Below are positions 16,644 through 25,746 of a stretch of 64,000 nucleotides of DNA, piece by piece; positions within the stretch are counted from its first letter, which is position 1, and each line of letters opens with the position of its first letter. Source of the DNA: Ottowia massiliensis (GTDB lineage Bacteria > Pseudomonadota > Gammaproteobacteria > Burkholderiales > Burkholderiaceae_C). The notes beneath the pieces were generated by a model that worked only from the letters and a program-made list of their open reading frames with translations, had not been told where the DNA came from and searched no databases. The DNA lies in the NCBI RefSeq assembly GCF_900240305.1, contig NZ_LT964854.1:1364001-1428000 (forward strand). The letters run 5' to 3'. Made by a program: the position numbers and the translations under genes.

Positions 16644-18746
16644 ATGGCTCGCAATACCCCCATCGAGCGCTATCGCAACATTGGCATTTCTGCGCACATT
16701 GACGCTGGCAAGACAACGACCACCGAACGCATCTTGTTTTACACAGGTGTGAATCACAAGCTGGGCGAGGTGCATGACGGCGCTGCCACCATGGACTGGA
16801 TGGAGCAGGAGCAAGAGCGCGGCATCACGATTACTTCGGCGGCCACGACCTGCTTCTGGAAGGGCATGGATATGTCCTATCCGGCTCACCGCTTCAACAT
16901 CATTGACACCCCGGGCCACGTGGACTTCACGATTGAGGTTGAACGTTCCATGCGTGTGCTGGACGGCGCCTGCATGGTGTATTGCGCCGTGGGCGGTGTG
17001 CAGCCGCAGTCTGAAACAGTTTGGCGCCAGGCCAACAAATACAAAGTGCCGCGTCTGGCTTTTGTAAACAAGATGGACCGCACGGGCGCCAATTTCTTCA
17101 AGGTGGTCGAGCAGATTCAAACGCGCCTGAAAGGCAATCCGGTGCCCATCGTCATCCCCATTGGGGCGGAAGAGAACTTCCAGGGCGTGGTGGATTTGCT
17201 CAAGATGAAAGCCATCATCTGGGATGAAGCCAGCCAGGGCATGAAGTTCGAATACAAGGATGTTCCGGCAGAACTTCTGGATACCGCCAAGGAGTGGCGC
17301 GAAAAGATGGTGGAGGCTGCGGCTGAAGCCAACGAGGAGCTGATGAACAAGTACCTGGAAGAGGGCGGCTTGTCAGAAGATGAGATCAAGCAAGGCTTGC
17401 GTCAGCGCACGATTGCCACGGAAGTTCAGCCCATGCTTTGCGGCACGGCCTTCAAGAACAAAGGCGTGCAGCGCATGCTGGATGCGGTGATCGATTTTCT
17501 ACCTTCGCCAGTGGATATTCCGCCGGTGGCTGGCACCGATGAGGATGAGCAGCCTGCGACCCGCAAGGCGGATGATGGCGAGAAGTTCTCTGCGCTGGCT
17601 TTCAAATTGATGACGGATCCTTTTGTGGGGCAGCTGACCTTCGTGCGCGTGTATTCAGGCGTTCTGAAGAAAGGCGACACGGTGCTCAATACCGTCAAAG
17701 GCAAGAAAGAACGTATCGGCCGTATCGTGCAGATGCACGCCAACAACCGCGAAGAAATCGAGGAAATCATTGCAGGCGATATTGCTGCCTGCGTGGGCTT
17801 GAAGGAAGTGACGACAGGCGAAACGTTGTCTGATCCATCGGCGCCTGTCATCCTGGAGCGCATGGTGTTCCCCGAGCCTGTGATTGCCCAGGCGGTGGAG
17901 CCCAAGTCCAAGGCTGACCAGGAGAAGATGGGCATCGCCTTGTCGCGCCTGGCTGCTGAAGATCCGTCGTTCCGTGTGCGCACGGATGAAGAGTCTGGTC
18001 AGACCATCATCGCCGGCATGGGCGAGCTGCACCTTGAAATCATCGTGGATCGCATGAAGCGCGAGTTCAATGTGGAGGCCAATGTGGGCAAGCCCCAGGT
18101 GGCTTACCGCGAGACTGTGCGCAAAGCAGTTTCCGATGTGGAAGGCAAGTTTGTGCGCCAATCAGGCGGCAAGGGCCAGTATGGTCACGTTGTGTTCCGC
18201 CTGGAGCCCAACGAGCCGGGCAAGGGCTTCGAGTTCATCGATGAAATCAAGGGTGGCGTCGTGCCGCGCGAATACATCCCTGCAGTGCAAAAGGGTGTGG
18301 AAGAAGCATTGACCAGCGGCGTGCTGGCGGGCTACCCCGTTGTTGACGTGAAGGTGGCGCTCACCTTCGGCTCATACCACGACGTGGACTCGTCTGAACA
18401 GGCGTTCAAGATGGCTGCCATCTTTGGTTTCAAGGAAGCGGCACGCAAAGCCAATCCTGTCATTCTGGAACCCATGATGGCGGTGGAAGTGGAAACGCCT
18501 GAAGAGTACGCTGGCACGGTTATGGGCGATCTTTCAAGCCGCCGTGGCATGGTTCAGGGTATGGACGATATGGTGGGCGGTGGCAAAGCCATCAAGGCGG
18601 AAGTTCCGCTCTCCGAAATGTTTGGCTATGCAACTTCGTTGCGCTCCATGACGCAAGGTCGCGCCAACTACACGATGGAATTCAAGCATTATGCAGAGGC
18701 GCCCAAGAATGTAGCCGACGCCATCATTGCGGCGCGCGCCAAATAA
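16644..18746 (+). CDS. fusA: Elongation factor G
   Basis: The 700-residue translocase GTPase is full length. G1 is AHIDAGKTT, G3 DTPGHVD and G4 NKMD (VNKMDRTGA). Domains II-V follow in order, ending with HYAEAPKNVADAIIAARAK. It catalyses mRNA-tRNA translocation and, with RRF, ribosome recycling. A GGCCCGC/GCGGGCC hairpin at about 16595-16614 precedes it without a T run. Confidence 0.98.
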   Translation: MARNTPIERYRNIGISAHIDAGKTTTTERILFYTGVNHKLGEVHDGAATMDWMEQEQERGITITSAATTCFWKGMDMSYPAHRFNIIDTPGHVDFTIEVERSMRVLDGACMVYCAVGGVQPQSETVWRQANKYKVPRLAFVNKMDRTGANFFKVVEQIQTRLKGNPVPIVIPIGAEENFQGVVDLLKMKAIIWDEASQGMKFEYKDVPAELLDTAKEWREKMVEAAAEANEELMNKYLEEGGLSEDEIKQGLRQRTIATEVQPMLCGTAFKNKGVQRMLDAVIDFLPSPVDIPPVAGTDEDEQPATRKADDGEKFSALAFKLMTDPFVGQLTFVRVYSGVLKKGDTVLNTVKGKKERIGRIVQMHANNREEIEEIIAGDIAACVGLKEVTTGETLSDPSAPVILERMVFPEPVIAQAVEPKSKADQEKMGIALSRLAAEDPSFRVRTDEESGQTIIAGMGELHLEIIVDRMKREFNVEANVGKPQVAYRETVRKAVSDVEGKFVRQSGGKGQYGHVVFRLEPNEPGKGFEFIDEIKGGVVPREYIPAVQKGVEEALTSGVLAGYPVVDVKVALTFGSYHDVDSSEQAFKMAAIFGFKEAARKANPVILEPMMAVEVETPEEYAGTVMGDLSSRRGMVQGMDDMVGGGKAIKAEVPLSEMFGYATSLRSMTQGRANYTMEFKHYAEAPKNVADAIIAARAK

Positions 18747-18941
18747 GCGTTTCTGGAAAGGACTGCCAGTGTTCGCGACAAGCGGGCTTGGCAGTGCTTT
18801 CATTTTGGCGAGCGATGTGCTTGCCAAGTCTGCGATGTGGAGTCCGCGTTGCGCCCGTGCGATGCGATCAATGGCATTCAGATGCAGACTTGAAACCAGT
18901 ACGCGGGCATTGTTCATTCAATTCAGTAAAGGAAAGCCATC

Positions 18942-20132
18942 ATGGCGAAAGAGAAATTCGAGCGGACGAAGCCGCACGTAAACGTAGGCACGATTGGTCA
19001 CGTTGACCACGGCAAGACCACGCTGACGGCGGCGATCACGACTGTGCTGTCCAAGAAGTTTGGCGGCCAAGCTAAAGCTTATGACCAGATTGACGCTGCT
19101 CCCGAAGAAAAAGCGCGCGGCATCACCATCAACACAGCGCACGTGGAATATGAAACGGCCACACGCCACTACGCCCACGTGGACTGCCCTGGTCACGCCG
19201 ACTACGTCAAAAACATGATCACTGGTGCGGCCCAGATGGACGGCGCCATCCTTGTTGTCTCTGCCGCTGACGGCCCCATGCCGCAAACGCGCGAACACAT
19301 CCTGCTGTCCCGTCAAGTGGGCGTGCCCTACATCATCGTCTTCCTCAACAAAGCCGACATGGTTGACGACGCCGAGCTGCTCGAGCTCGTGGAAATGGAA
19401 GTTCGCGAACTCCTCTCCAAATACGAATTCCCTGGCGACGACACCCCCATCATCAAAGGCTCCGCCAAACTCGCCCTGGAAGGCGATACAGGCGAGTTGG
19501 GCGAACAAGCCATCCTGAAGCTGGCAGATGCTCTGGACAGCTACATCCCCACGCCTGAGCGCGCGGTGGACGGCACCTTCCTCATGCCCGTAGAAGACGT
19601 CTTCTCCATCTCTGGTCGTGGCACCGTGGTCACTGGCCGCGTGGAACGCGGCGTCATCAAAGTTGGCGAAGAAATCGAAATCGTCGGCATTCGCCCCACA
19701 CAGAAAACCACCTGCACCGGCGTCGAAATGTTCCGCAAACTGCTGGATCAAGGTCAAGCAGGCGACAACGTCGGCATTTTGCTGCGCGGCACCAAGCGCG
19801 AAGAAGTGGAGCGTGGCCAGGTTCTGGCCAAGCCGGGCACCATCACGCCGCACACGCACTTTACTGGCGAGGTCTATGTGCTCAGCAAGGAAGAAGGCGG
19901 CCGTCACACACCCTTCTTCAACAACTATCGTCCTCAGTTTTACTTCCGCACCACGGACGTCACAGGCTCTATTGAGCTGCCTGAAGGCAAGGAAATGGTC
20001 ATGCCTGGCGACAACGTGAGCATCACGGTCAAGCTGATTGCGCCGATTGCCATGGAAGAAGGTCTGCGCTTTGCCATCCGCGAAGGCGGCCGCACGGTGG
20101 GCGCTGGCGTGGTGGCAAAAATTATCGAGTAA
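18942..20132 (+). CDS. tuf: Elongation factor Tu
   Basis: The 396-residue GTPase delivers aminoacyl-tRNA. G1 is GHVDHGKTT, G3 DCPGHAD and G4 NKADM. The domain II-III sequence is complete, ending VGAGVVAKIIE. Codon use is strongly biased. Burkholderiales usually carry a second near-identical copy upstream of secE/nusG, which would lie outside this window. rpsJ follows 13 bases later. Confidence 0.98.
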   Translation: MAKEKFERTKPHVNVGTIGHVDHGKTTLTAAITTVLSKKFGGQAKAYDQIDAAPEEKARGITINTAHVEYETATRHYAHVDCPGHADYVKNMITGAAQMDGAILVVSAADGPMPQTREHILLSRQVGVPYIIVFLNKADMVDDAELLELVEMEVRELLSKYEFPGDDTPIIKGSAKLALEGDTGELGEQAILKLADALDSYIPTPERAVDGTFLMPVEDVFSISGRGTVVTGRVERGVIKVGEEIEIVGIRPTQKTTCTGVEMFRKLLDQGQAGDNVGILLRGTKREEVERGQVLAKPGTITPHTHFTGEVYVLSKEEGGRHTPFFNNYRPQFYFRTTDVTGSIELPEGKEMVMPGDNVSITVKLIAPIAMEEGLRFAIREGGRTVGAGVVAKIIE

Positions 20133-20145
20133 GGCGAGTGTCGAG

Positions 20146-20457
20146 ATGCTCAAGCAAAAAATCCGTATTCGCCTTAAAGCGTTTGACTACAAGCTGATCG
20201 ATCAATCTGCCGCTGAAATTGTTGATACAGCCAAACGCACTGGCGCTGTCGTCAAGGGGCCAGTGCCATTGCCAACGCGCATGCGCCGTTTCGACATCTT
20301 GCGCTCGCCGCATGTGAACAAGACAAGTCGCGATCAGTTTGAAATTCGCACGCATCAACGCTTGATGGATATTGTCGATCCGACCGACAAAACGGTCGAT
20401 GCTTTGATGAAACTTGATCTGCCTGCGGGCGTTGATGTTGAGATCAAGCTGCAATGA
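20146..20457 (+). CDS. rpsJ: 30S ribosomal protein S10
   Basis: The 103-residue protein has the normal length, with KIRIRLKAFDYKLID at the N-terminus and PTRMRRFDILRSPH central. It also forms the NusB/NusE antitermination complex. The start at 20146 lies 13 bases after tuf. It is separated from rplC by 187 bases that carry a promoter and two hairpins, so it seems to belong to the tuf transcript. Confidence 0.97.
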   Translation: MLKQKIRIRLKAFDYKLIDQSAAEIVDTAKRTGAVVKGPVPLPTRMRRFDILRSPHVNKTSRDQFEIRTHQRLMDIVDPTDKTVDALMKLDLPAGVDVEIKLQ

Positions 20458-20463
20458 CGCAGC

Positions 20464-20520
20464 TTGACAGCAGTGAACTGACGATGAAGGGTGTCTGAAA
20501 CGCAAGTTTGCTGCTATACT
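20464..20520 (+). promoter_or_regulatory. Promoter for the rplC-rpsQ operon
   Basis: TGCTATACT at 20512-20520 is an extended -10 box (TGnTATACT). The -35 region is weak at the ideal distance. A TTGACA at 20464 is too far for the same promoter. Confidence 0.55.
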
Positions 20521-20526
20521 TCTCCT

Positions 20527-20630
20527 CTTGCCTTGAAGCAACTCTTAACTTTTTGAGTGCTTTGAGGCAAGTCGTTCAACCCTCTTTCGCGCATCAACAC
20601 ACGGGCCAATTGCAGAACGTGTGGCGAAAG
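20527..20630 (+). ncRNA. Structured leader RNA upstream of rplC
   Basis: Two long hairpins follow the promoter almost at the expected transcription start. Hairpin 1 (20527-20571) pairs CTTGCCT and AAGC/ACTC with GAGTGCTT and AGGCAAG. Hairpin 2 (20584-20630) pairs CTTTCGC with GCGAAAG and, inside a 7-base asymmetric bulge, CACACG with CGTGTG. The rplC ribosome site CAGGAG starts 2 bases after hairpin 2. The position fits an autoregulatory r-protein leader such as the L4-controlled S10 leader of enterobacteria, but the sequence is not one I recognise. Confidence 0.55.
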
Positions 20631-20644
20631 TTCAGGAGCTATAA

Positions 20645-21325
20645 ATGAGTCAAAGCAATCGTTTAGGGTTGCTTGGGCGTAAGGTTGGCATGACGCGTTT
20701 TTTTACCGATGATGGCGAATCTGTTCCCGTCACGGTGGTGGATGTGTCTAACAATCGTGTGACCCAAGTTAAAACCCAAGAAAATGACGGATATGTCGCT
20801 ATTCAGGTGACGTTCGGTTCGCGTCGTTCCTCTCGTGTTACCAAGCCGCAAGCGGGGCACCTCTCTAAAGCAGGAGTGGAGGCTGGAGAGATTGTTCGTG
20901 AATTTCGCGTTGATGAGGCGGTGGCGAGTAAATATCCCGCAGGGGCCGTTTTGCCGCTTGCGGATATATTTGCGAGCGGTCAGAAAGTGGATGTTCAGGG
21001 AACATCTATCGGCAAGGGTTATGCGGGTACGATAAAGCGTCATAACTTTGGGTCGCAGCGCGCTTCTCATGGCAATAGTCGCTCGCATAATGTTCCTGGT
21101 TCTATCGGCATGGCCCAGGATCCGGGACGGGTTTTCCCCGGTAAAAAGATGACGGGGCACTTGGGGTGCGAATCCGTCACAACCCAAAATCTTGATCTGT
21201 TTCGTGTGGACGCTGAGCGTCAATTGCTGCTCATTAAAGGAGCTGTTCCGGGTTCCAAAGGTGGTTTTGTAACGGTGCGTCCCGCCATCAAAAATCGGTC
21301 GGCTGCCAAAGGAGATGCTCAATGA
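20645..21325 (+). CDS. rplC: 50S ribosomal protein L3
   Basis: The 226-residue early-assembly protein reaches the peptidyl-transferase centre. The conserved GLLGRKVGMTRFF start and the GSIGMAQDPGRVFPGKKM loop, which carries the glutamine methylated by PrmB, are present. It is the first gene of the promoter-proximal operon here. Base composition drops to about half G+C by eye from this gene onward. Confidence 0.97.
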   Translation: MSQSNRLGLLGRKVGMTRFFTDDGESVPVTVVDVSNNRVTQVKTQENDGYVAIQVTFGSRRSSRVTKPQAGHLSKAGVEAGEIVREFRVDEAVASKYPAGAVLPLADIFASGQKVDVQGTSIGKGYAGTIKRHNFGSQRASHGNSRSHNVPGSIGMAQDPGRVFPGKKMTGHLGCESVTTQNLDLFRVDAERQLLLIKGAVPGSKGGFVTVRPAIKNRSAAKGDAQ

Positions 21326-21948
21326 TGCAAATTGACCTTCTTAATGAGCAAGGGCAGGCTGTATCGAAGTTGGATGTGCCCGAGACTGTTTTTGGTCGCG
21401 AATACAATGAGGCACTGGTACATCAGCTGGTGGTTGCTTATCAGGCAAATGCCCGTCAAGGGACTCGTGCGCAAAAAGATCGCGAGGCGGTTCGCCATTC
21501 TACTAAAAAGCCTTTTCGTCAAAAAGGAACGGGTAACGCTCGCGCTGGTATGACGTCTTCGCCTCTGTGGCGTGGGGGCGGACGTATCTTTCCGAATTCT
21601 CCGGAAGAAAATTTCGGCCAGAAAATCAATAAAAAAATGTATCGTGCTGGAATGGCTTCCATTTTTTCGCAATTGGTACGCGAGGGGCGTATTGCTGCTG
21701 TTGAGTCCATAAAGCTGGATGCGCCGAAGACCAAATTGTTTGCGTCTAGGCTCAAGGCAATGAATCTACCTGAAACGGTTTTGCTAATTGCTGACGAAGT
21801 GGATGAGAATCTGTTTTTAGCCTCTCGTAATCTCGGCGGTGCGCTGGTGGTAGAGCCGCGTTATGCAGATCCTGTTTCGCTGGTGCATTATAAAAAAGTG
21901 CTGGTTACTAAAGGCGCTGTCGAAATGCTGAAGGAGATGTTCTCATGA
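21322..21948 (+). CDS. rplD: 50S ribosomal protein L4
   Basis: The 208-residue exit-tunnel protein overlaps the rplC stop (ATGATG), so the start is either 21322 or 21325. The conserved KPFRQKGTGNARAG loop, which lines the tunnel and is a macrolide-resistance site, is intact. In enterobacteria L4 represses its own operon through the S10 leader, which makes it the obvious candidate ligand for the leader upstream of rplC (inference). Confidence 0.96.
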   Translation: MMQIDLLNEQGQAVSKLDVPETVFGREYNEALVHQLVVAYQANARQGTRAQKDREAVRHSTKKPFRQKGTGNARAGMTSSPLWRGGGRIFPNSPEENFGQKINKKMYRAGMASIFSQLVREGRIAAVESIKLDAPKTKLFASRLKAMNLPETVLLIADEVDENLFLASRNLGGALVVEPRYADPVSLVHYKKVLVTKGAVEMLKEMFS

Positions 21949-22280
21949 GCCGAGTTAATCCGACTCCCGCAGAACGCAAGTTTGACGAAGGGCGCTTGAT
22001 GCAAGTTCTTGTTGCGCCTGTCGTTTCGGAGAAGGCAACCCTTGCTGCGGAAAAGTCTAACGCAGTAGTTTTTAAGGTGCTTCAGGATGCCACCAAGCTA
22101 GAAATAAAGGCTGCTGTCGAGTTGATGTTTCCGGTGAAAGTGCAAAGCGTTTCTGTTGTTAATGTAAAAGGCAAGGCCAAGCGTTTTGGTCGAAGCATTG
22201 GCCGCCGCTCCAACGTGCGCAAGGCCTATGTGTTGCTGAAAGAGGGGCAAGACCTCAACTTTTCCGGGGAGGCTGCGTAA
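21945..22280 (+). CDS. rplW: 50S ribosomal protein L23
   Basis: The 111-residue protein forms the docking site for trigger factor and SRP at the tunnel exit. It overlaps rplD by four bases (ATGA). Core segments APVVSEKATLAAEKSNAVVF and GKAKRFGRSIGRRSNVRKAYV are standard. It has a 20-residue N-terminal extension (NPTPAERKFDEGRLMQ) also seen in related betaproteobacteria. Confidence 0.95.
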   Translation: MSRVNPTPAERKFDEGRLMQVLVAPVVSEKATLAAEKSNAVVFKVLQDATKLEIKAAVELMFPVKVQSVSVVNVKGKAKRFGRSIGRRSNVRKAYVLLKEGQDLNFSGEAA

Positions 22281-22283
22281 TTT

Positions 22284-23108
22284 ATGGCTGTCATTAAAAT
22301 GAAACCGACCTCACCCGGCCGCCGTGCTGCGGTGAAGGTGACGCGTGATCATCTTTATAAAGGGGCGGCTTATGCTCCTCTGCTAGAAGCACAGTCCCAG
22401 AAAGCGGGTCGCAATAATAATGGTCATATCACGACGCGTCACAGGGGCGGCGGACATCGTCATCATTATCGAATCGTGGATTTTCGTCGCGATAAAGATG
22501 GAATCCCTGCAAAAGTTGAACGTATCGAATATGACCCTAATCGCTCGGCTCATATTGCTTTGGTGTGTTATGCGGATGGTGAGCGCCGCTATATCATTGC
22601 GCCGCGTGGAGTAGAGCCAGGTGCGCAGCTGCTGAGCGGATCTGAATCTCCAATTCGTGTCGGCAATGCGTTGCCAATTCGCAATATCCCTGTGGGTTCC
22701 ACAATTCACTGTATAGAATTGAAACCAGGTGCCGGTGCGCAAATTGCCCGATCTGCTGGAGCTTCTGCAACGCTGTTGGCTCGTGAAGGGGTCTATGCCC
22801 AAGTCAGGATGCGATCTGGAGAGGTCCGAAAAATCCATATTGAATGCCGGGCTACGATTGGCGAAGTTGCTAACGAAGAGCACAGTTTGCGTCAGTATGG
22901 CAAAGCAGGTGTTAAGCGCTGGATGGGGATTCGCCCGACGGTGCGCGGCGTCGTTATGAATCCGATTGATCACCCGCATGGCGGTGGTGAAGGCCGTACG
23001 GGTGAGGGGCGTGCTCCGGTTGATCCGTGGGGTAATTTGACCAAAGGTTATCGCACTCGCAACAACAAGCGCACTCAAAATATGATTGTGTCGCGTCGTA
23101 AAAAATAA
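22284..23108 (+). CDS. rplB: 50S ribosomal protein L2
   Basis: The 274-residue 23S-binding protein near the peptidyl-transferase centre has the conserved MNPIDHPHGGGEGRTGEGR loop with the key histidine, and the RHRGGGHRHHYRIVDF segment. It lies three bases after rplW. Confidence 0.97.
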   Translation: MAVIKMKPTSPGRRAAVKVTRDHLYKGAAYAPLLEAQSQKAGRNNNGHITTRHRGGGHRHHYRIVDFRRDKDGIPAKVERIEYDPNRSAHIALVCYADGERRYIIAPRGVEPGAQLLSGSESPIRVGNALPIRNIPVGSTIHCIELKPGAGAQIARSAGASATLLAREGVYAQVRMRSGEVRKIHIECRATIGEVANEEHSLRQYGKAGVKRWMGIRPTVRGVVMNPIDHPHGGGEGRTGEGRAPVDPWGNLTKGYRTRNNKRTQNMIVSRRKK

Positions 23109-23118
23109 GAGGTAGCAA

Positions 23119-23394
23119 ATGACTCGTTCTCTCAAAAAGGGTCCGTTTGTTGACCATCATCTGTTGGCCAAAGTTGATAAGGCCGCAGCATCAAAAGATA
23201 AAAGGCCCATTAAAACGTGGTCGCGCCGCTCGATGATCTTGCCTGAATTTATCGGTTTGACGATCGCTGTCCACAATGGAAAGCAACATGTGCCAGTTTA
23301 CGTGACTGACCAAATGGTGGGTCACAAGCTCGGTGAATTTGCACTGACGCGTACCTTTAAGGGGCATGCGGCGGACAAAAAAGCCAAGAAATAA
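23119..23394 (+). CDS. rpsS: 30S ribosomal protein S19
   Basis: The 91-residue 30S head protein partners S13. It starts TRSLKKGPFVDHHLL and contains TWSRRSMILPEFIGLTIAVH. The length is normal. It lies 10 bases after rplB. Confidence 0.97.
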   Translation: MTRSLKKGPFVDHHLLAKVDKAAASKDKRPIKTWSRRSMILPEFIGLTIAVHNGKQHVPVYVTDQMVGHKLGEFALTRTFKGHAADKKAKK

Positions 23395-23405
23395 GGATCT
23401 GACCA

Positions 23406-23735
23406 ATGGAAACTCGTGCAGTCCTACGTGGCGTGCGTCTCTCTGCTGACAAGGGACGCCTTGTGGCTGATCTGATTCGCGGCAAGAAAGTGGAGCAGGC
23501 GCTCAACATTCTTGCATTCACGCCCAAGAAAGCCGCAGTTATTGTCAAGAAAGTGCTGGAGTCGGCGGTTGCCAATGCCGAACATAATGACTCTGCTGAT
23601 ATTGATGAGCTGCGTGTTACCTCAATTTATATTGAACAGGGCACAACCCTCAAGCGCTTCACGGCTCGCGCCAAAGGTCGTGGCAACCGTATCAGCAAAC
23701 CGACGTGCCATGTGTACGTGACGGTTGGTTATTGA
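23406..23735 (+). CDS. rplV: 50S ribosomal protein L22
   Basis: The 109-residue protein has an extended beta-hairpin lining the exit tunnel. The family segments VRLSADKGRLVADLIRGKKV and RAKGRGNRISKPTCHV are present, the latter at the hairpin tip altered in macrolide-resistant mutants. Confidence 0.97.
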   Translation: METRAVLRGVRLSADKGRLVADLIRGKKVEQALNILAFTPKKAAVIVKKVLESAVANAEHNDSADIDELRVTSIYIEQGTTLKRFTARAKGRGNRISKPTCHVYVTVGY

Positions 23736-23747
23736 AAGGCGGTATTC

Positions 23748-24611
23748 ATGGGACAGAAAATTCATCCTACTGGTTTTCGCCTTGCGGTCAGCCATAACTG
23801 GGCGAGTCGCTGGTATGCCAACAACCGTGATTTCGCTGGTATGCTGGCGGAAGATGTGAAGGTGCGAGAGTACCTGAAAGCGAAGCTGAAAAATGCAGCT
23901 GTTTCTCGCGTTTTGATTGAGCGGCCTGCTAAAAGCGCGCGCATTACCATTTATTCTGCTCGTCCGGGCGTGGTGATTGGTCGCAAAGGCGAAGATATTG
24001 AAAAGCTCAAGAAGGATCTGGCCGAGAAGCTGGGAGTGCCGGTCGCGGTTAATATCGAAGAAGTTCGCAAGCCTGAAGTGGATGCCCAGTTGATTGCCGA
24101 CAGCATTACGCAGCAGCTTGAAAAGCGCATCATGTTCCGCCGGGCCATGAAGCGCGCCATGCAGAATGCGATGCGTCTTGGCGCTCAGGGCATCAAGATT
24201 ATGTCTTCTGGCCGCTTGAATGGTATTGAGATTGCCCGTACCGAATGGTATCGGGAAGGTCGCGTGCCGCTTCATACTTTGCGCGCCGATATTGACTATG
24301 GTTTTAGCGAAGCCAAGACGACATATGGCGTTATCGGCGTCAAGGTGTGGGTCTACAAAGGGGATACGCTGGGACGCAGCGATGTTCCCTCACTGGATAG
24401 CACACCTCGTCCCGAGGGAGATGAGCGCCGCGGTCCGCGCTCTGCTCGGCGGGGTGCTTCTCGTCGTGACCGGACTGTTGCAAATGCCGCTCCTGTTGAT
24501 GGCAGCGATAAACCAGCGGAAGCAACAGGAGGTGATGCCAAATTAGCCGTTAAGCGCGTTCGTCAAGTCGCCGCGCCCGCTGCAGCAGCGGACGGCGCTC
24601 AAGGAGAATAA
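23748..24611 (+). CDS. rpsC: 30S ribosomal protein S3
   Basis: The 287-residue protein starts MGQKIHPTGFRLAVSHNW and contains the KH motif VVIGRKGEDIEKLKKDL. It helps form the mRNA entry channel and has helicase-like activity. The core ends near residue 210. A further tail rich in Arg, Ala and acidic residues makes it about 55 longer than the E. coli protein, a common trait in Burkholderiales. Confidence 0.96.
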   Translation: MGQKIHPTGFRLAVSHNWASRWYANNRDFAGMLAEDVKVREYLKAKLKNAAVSRVLIERPAKSARITIYSARPGVVIGRKGEDIEKLKKDLAEKLGVPVAVNIEEVRKPEVDAQLIADSITQQLEKRIMFRRAMKRAMQNAMRLGAQGIKIMSSGRLNGIEIARTEWYREGRVPLHTLRADIDYGFSEAKTTYGVIGVKVWVYKGDTLGRSDVPSLDSTPRPEGDERRGPRSARRGASRRDRTVANAAPVDGSDKPAEATGGDAKLAVKRVRQVAAPAAAADGAQGE

Positions 24612-24613
24612 AT

Positions 24614-25030
24614 ATGCTGCAACCTGCACGCAGAAAATATCGCAAGGAACAGAAGGGCCGGAATACCGGTCTGGCGACTCGTGGAAATACTGTCGCTTTT
24701 GGTGAATTTGGACTGAAATCAACTGATCGCGGTCGACTGACGGCCCGGCAGATTGAAGCTGCGCGTCGTGCCATCACGCGTCATGTCAAGCGAGGTGGCC
24801 GTATTTGGATTCGTGTGTTTCCAGACAAGCCAATTTCTACCAAGCCTGCAGAAGTTCGCATGGGTAATGGCAAAGGCAACCCTGAGTACTATGTGGCTGA
24901 GATTCAGCCAGGTAAGGTGCTCTATGAAATTGTCGGTGTTCCCGAGGTGCTGGCACGGGAAGCTTTTGCTCTGGCTGCTGCCAAGTTGCCGCTGCGGACA
25001 ACTTTTGTGACCCGCATGATTGGTCAGTAA
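24614..25030 (+). CDS. rplP: 50S ribosomal protein L16
   Basis: The 138-residue protein at the A-site side of the 50S subunit starts MLQPARRKYRKEQKGR. It contains the RVFPDKPISTKPAEVRMGNG loop, which includes the arginine hydroxylated by YcfD in enterobacteria. It lies two bases after rpsC. Confidence 0.97.
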   Translation: MLQPARRKYRKEQKGRNTGLATRGNTVAFGEFGLKSTDRGRLTARQIEAARRAITRHVKRGGRIWIRVFPDKPISTKPAEVRMGNGKGNPEYYVAEIQPGKVLYEIVGVPEVLAREAFALAAAKLPLRTTFVTRMIGQ

Positions 25031-25049
25031 TCCAGAAAGGACTAAGCAG

Positions 25050-25247
25050 ATGAACGCCAAAGAACTGCGCCAGAAGGACGAAGCTGCGCTAAAAGCAGAG
25101 GTCAAGGAATTGCAGAAGGCGCATTTTAACTTGCGCATGCAGAAAGCGACCCAGCAATTGAACAATACCAGTCAATTGCGTATGACGCGCCGTGCTATTG
25201 CACGGGCGAAAACTATTCTTGCCGAAAAGAAGGCTGCAGCCAAATAA
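25050..25247 (+). CDS. rpmC: 50S ribosomal protein L29
   Basis: The 65-residue helical hairpin protein sits next to L23 at the tunnel exit. Start 25050 is chosen at MNAKELRQKD behind GAAAGGA; an upstream start at 25020 overlaps rplP and has no support. The family motif LRMQKATQQLNNTSQLRMTR is present. Confidence 0.95.
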   Translation: MNAKELRQKDEAALKAEVKELQKAHFNLRMQKATQQLNNTSQLRMTRRAIARAKTILAEKKAAAK

Positions 25248-25256
25248 GGAAGTGAG

Positions 25257-25526
25257 ATGACGGAAGAAAAAAGATCCCTCAAGCGCACCCTCGTTGGTAA
25301 AGTGGTCAGTGACAAGCGTGCCAAAACTGTGACGGTGCTTATTGAGCGACGGGTGAAACATCCGATTTACGATAAGATTGTGGTCAAATCCAGCAAGTAT
25401 CATGCTCATGATGAGAAAGGTGAGTACAAGCTGGGCGATGTGGTAGAAATCACGGAGAGCCGTCCCATTTCAAAAACGAAGAATTGGGTGGCTACTCGTT
25501 TGGTGCAGAAAGCCTCTGTGGTTTGA
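25257..25526 (+). CDS. rpsQ: 30S ribosomal protein S17
   Basis: The 89-residue OB-fold primary 16S binder contains RTLVGKVVSDKRAKTVTVLI and DVVEITESRPISKTKNW. It is the last gene of the S10 operon here. A terminator follows, and rplN of the spc operon is not next, unlike the standard S10-spc order. Confidence 0.96.
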   Translation: MTEEKRSLKRTLVGKVVSDKRAKTVTVLIERRVKHPIYDKIVVKSSKYHAHDEKGEYKLGDVVEITESRPISKTKNWVATRLVQKASVV

Positions 25527-25561
25527 TGTGGCCTGATAACCTTTGAGAAAAGGTGTTTTAT

Positions 25562-25590
25562 AAAACCCGCGCTTCGCGCGGGTTTTATTT
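25562..25590 (+). terminator. Intrinsic terminator after rpsQ
   Basis: AAAACCCGCGC, a TTC loop and GCGCGGGTTTT are followed by ATTTTG. This marks the end of the S10 operon. Confidence 0.9.
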
Positions 25591-25746
25591 TGCCCGCTGG
25601 ATAGGCTCTGGATGCTCACTTTGTATGTATCTGATTGATGTCGCTGGATGGCCAAAGATGGGTTGATTAATGGCTTTGCTGCTGCGACCGATATCTTGCT
25701 TGATGAGGGCAGATCTTGTTAATTTGAATTTCATGATTTTTGCGCC

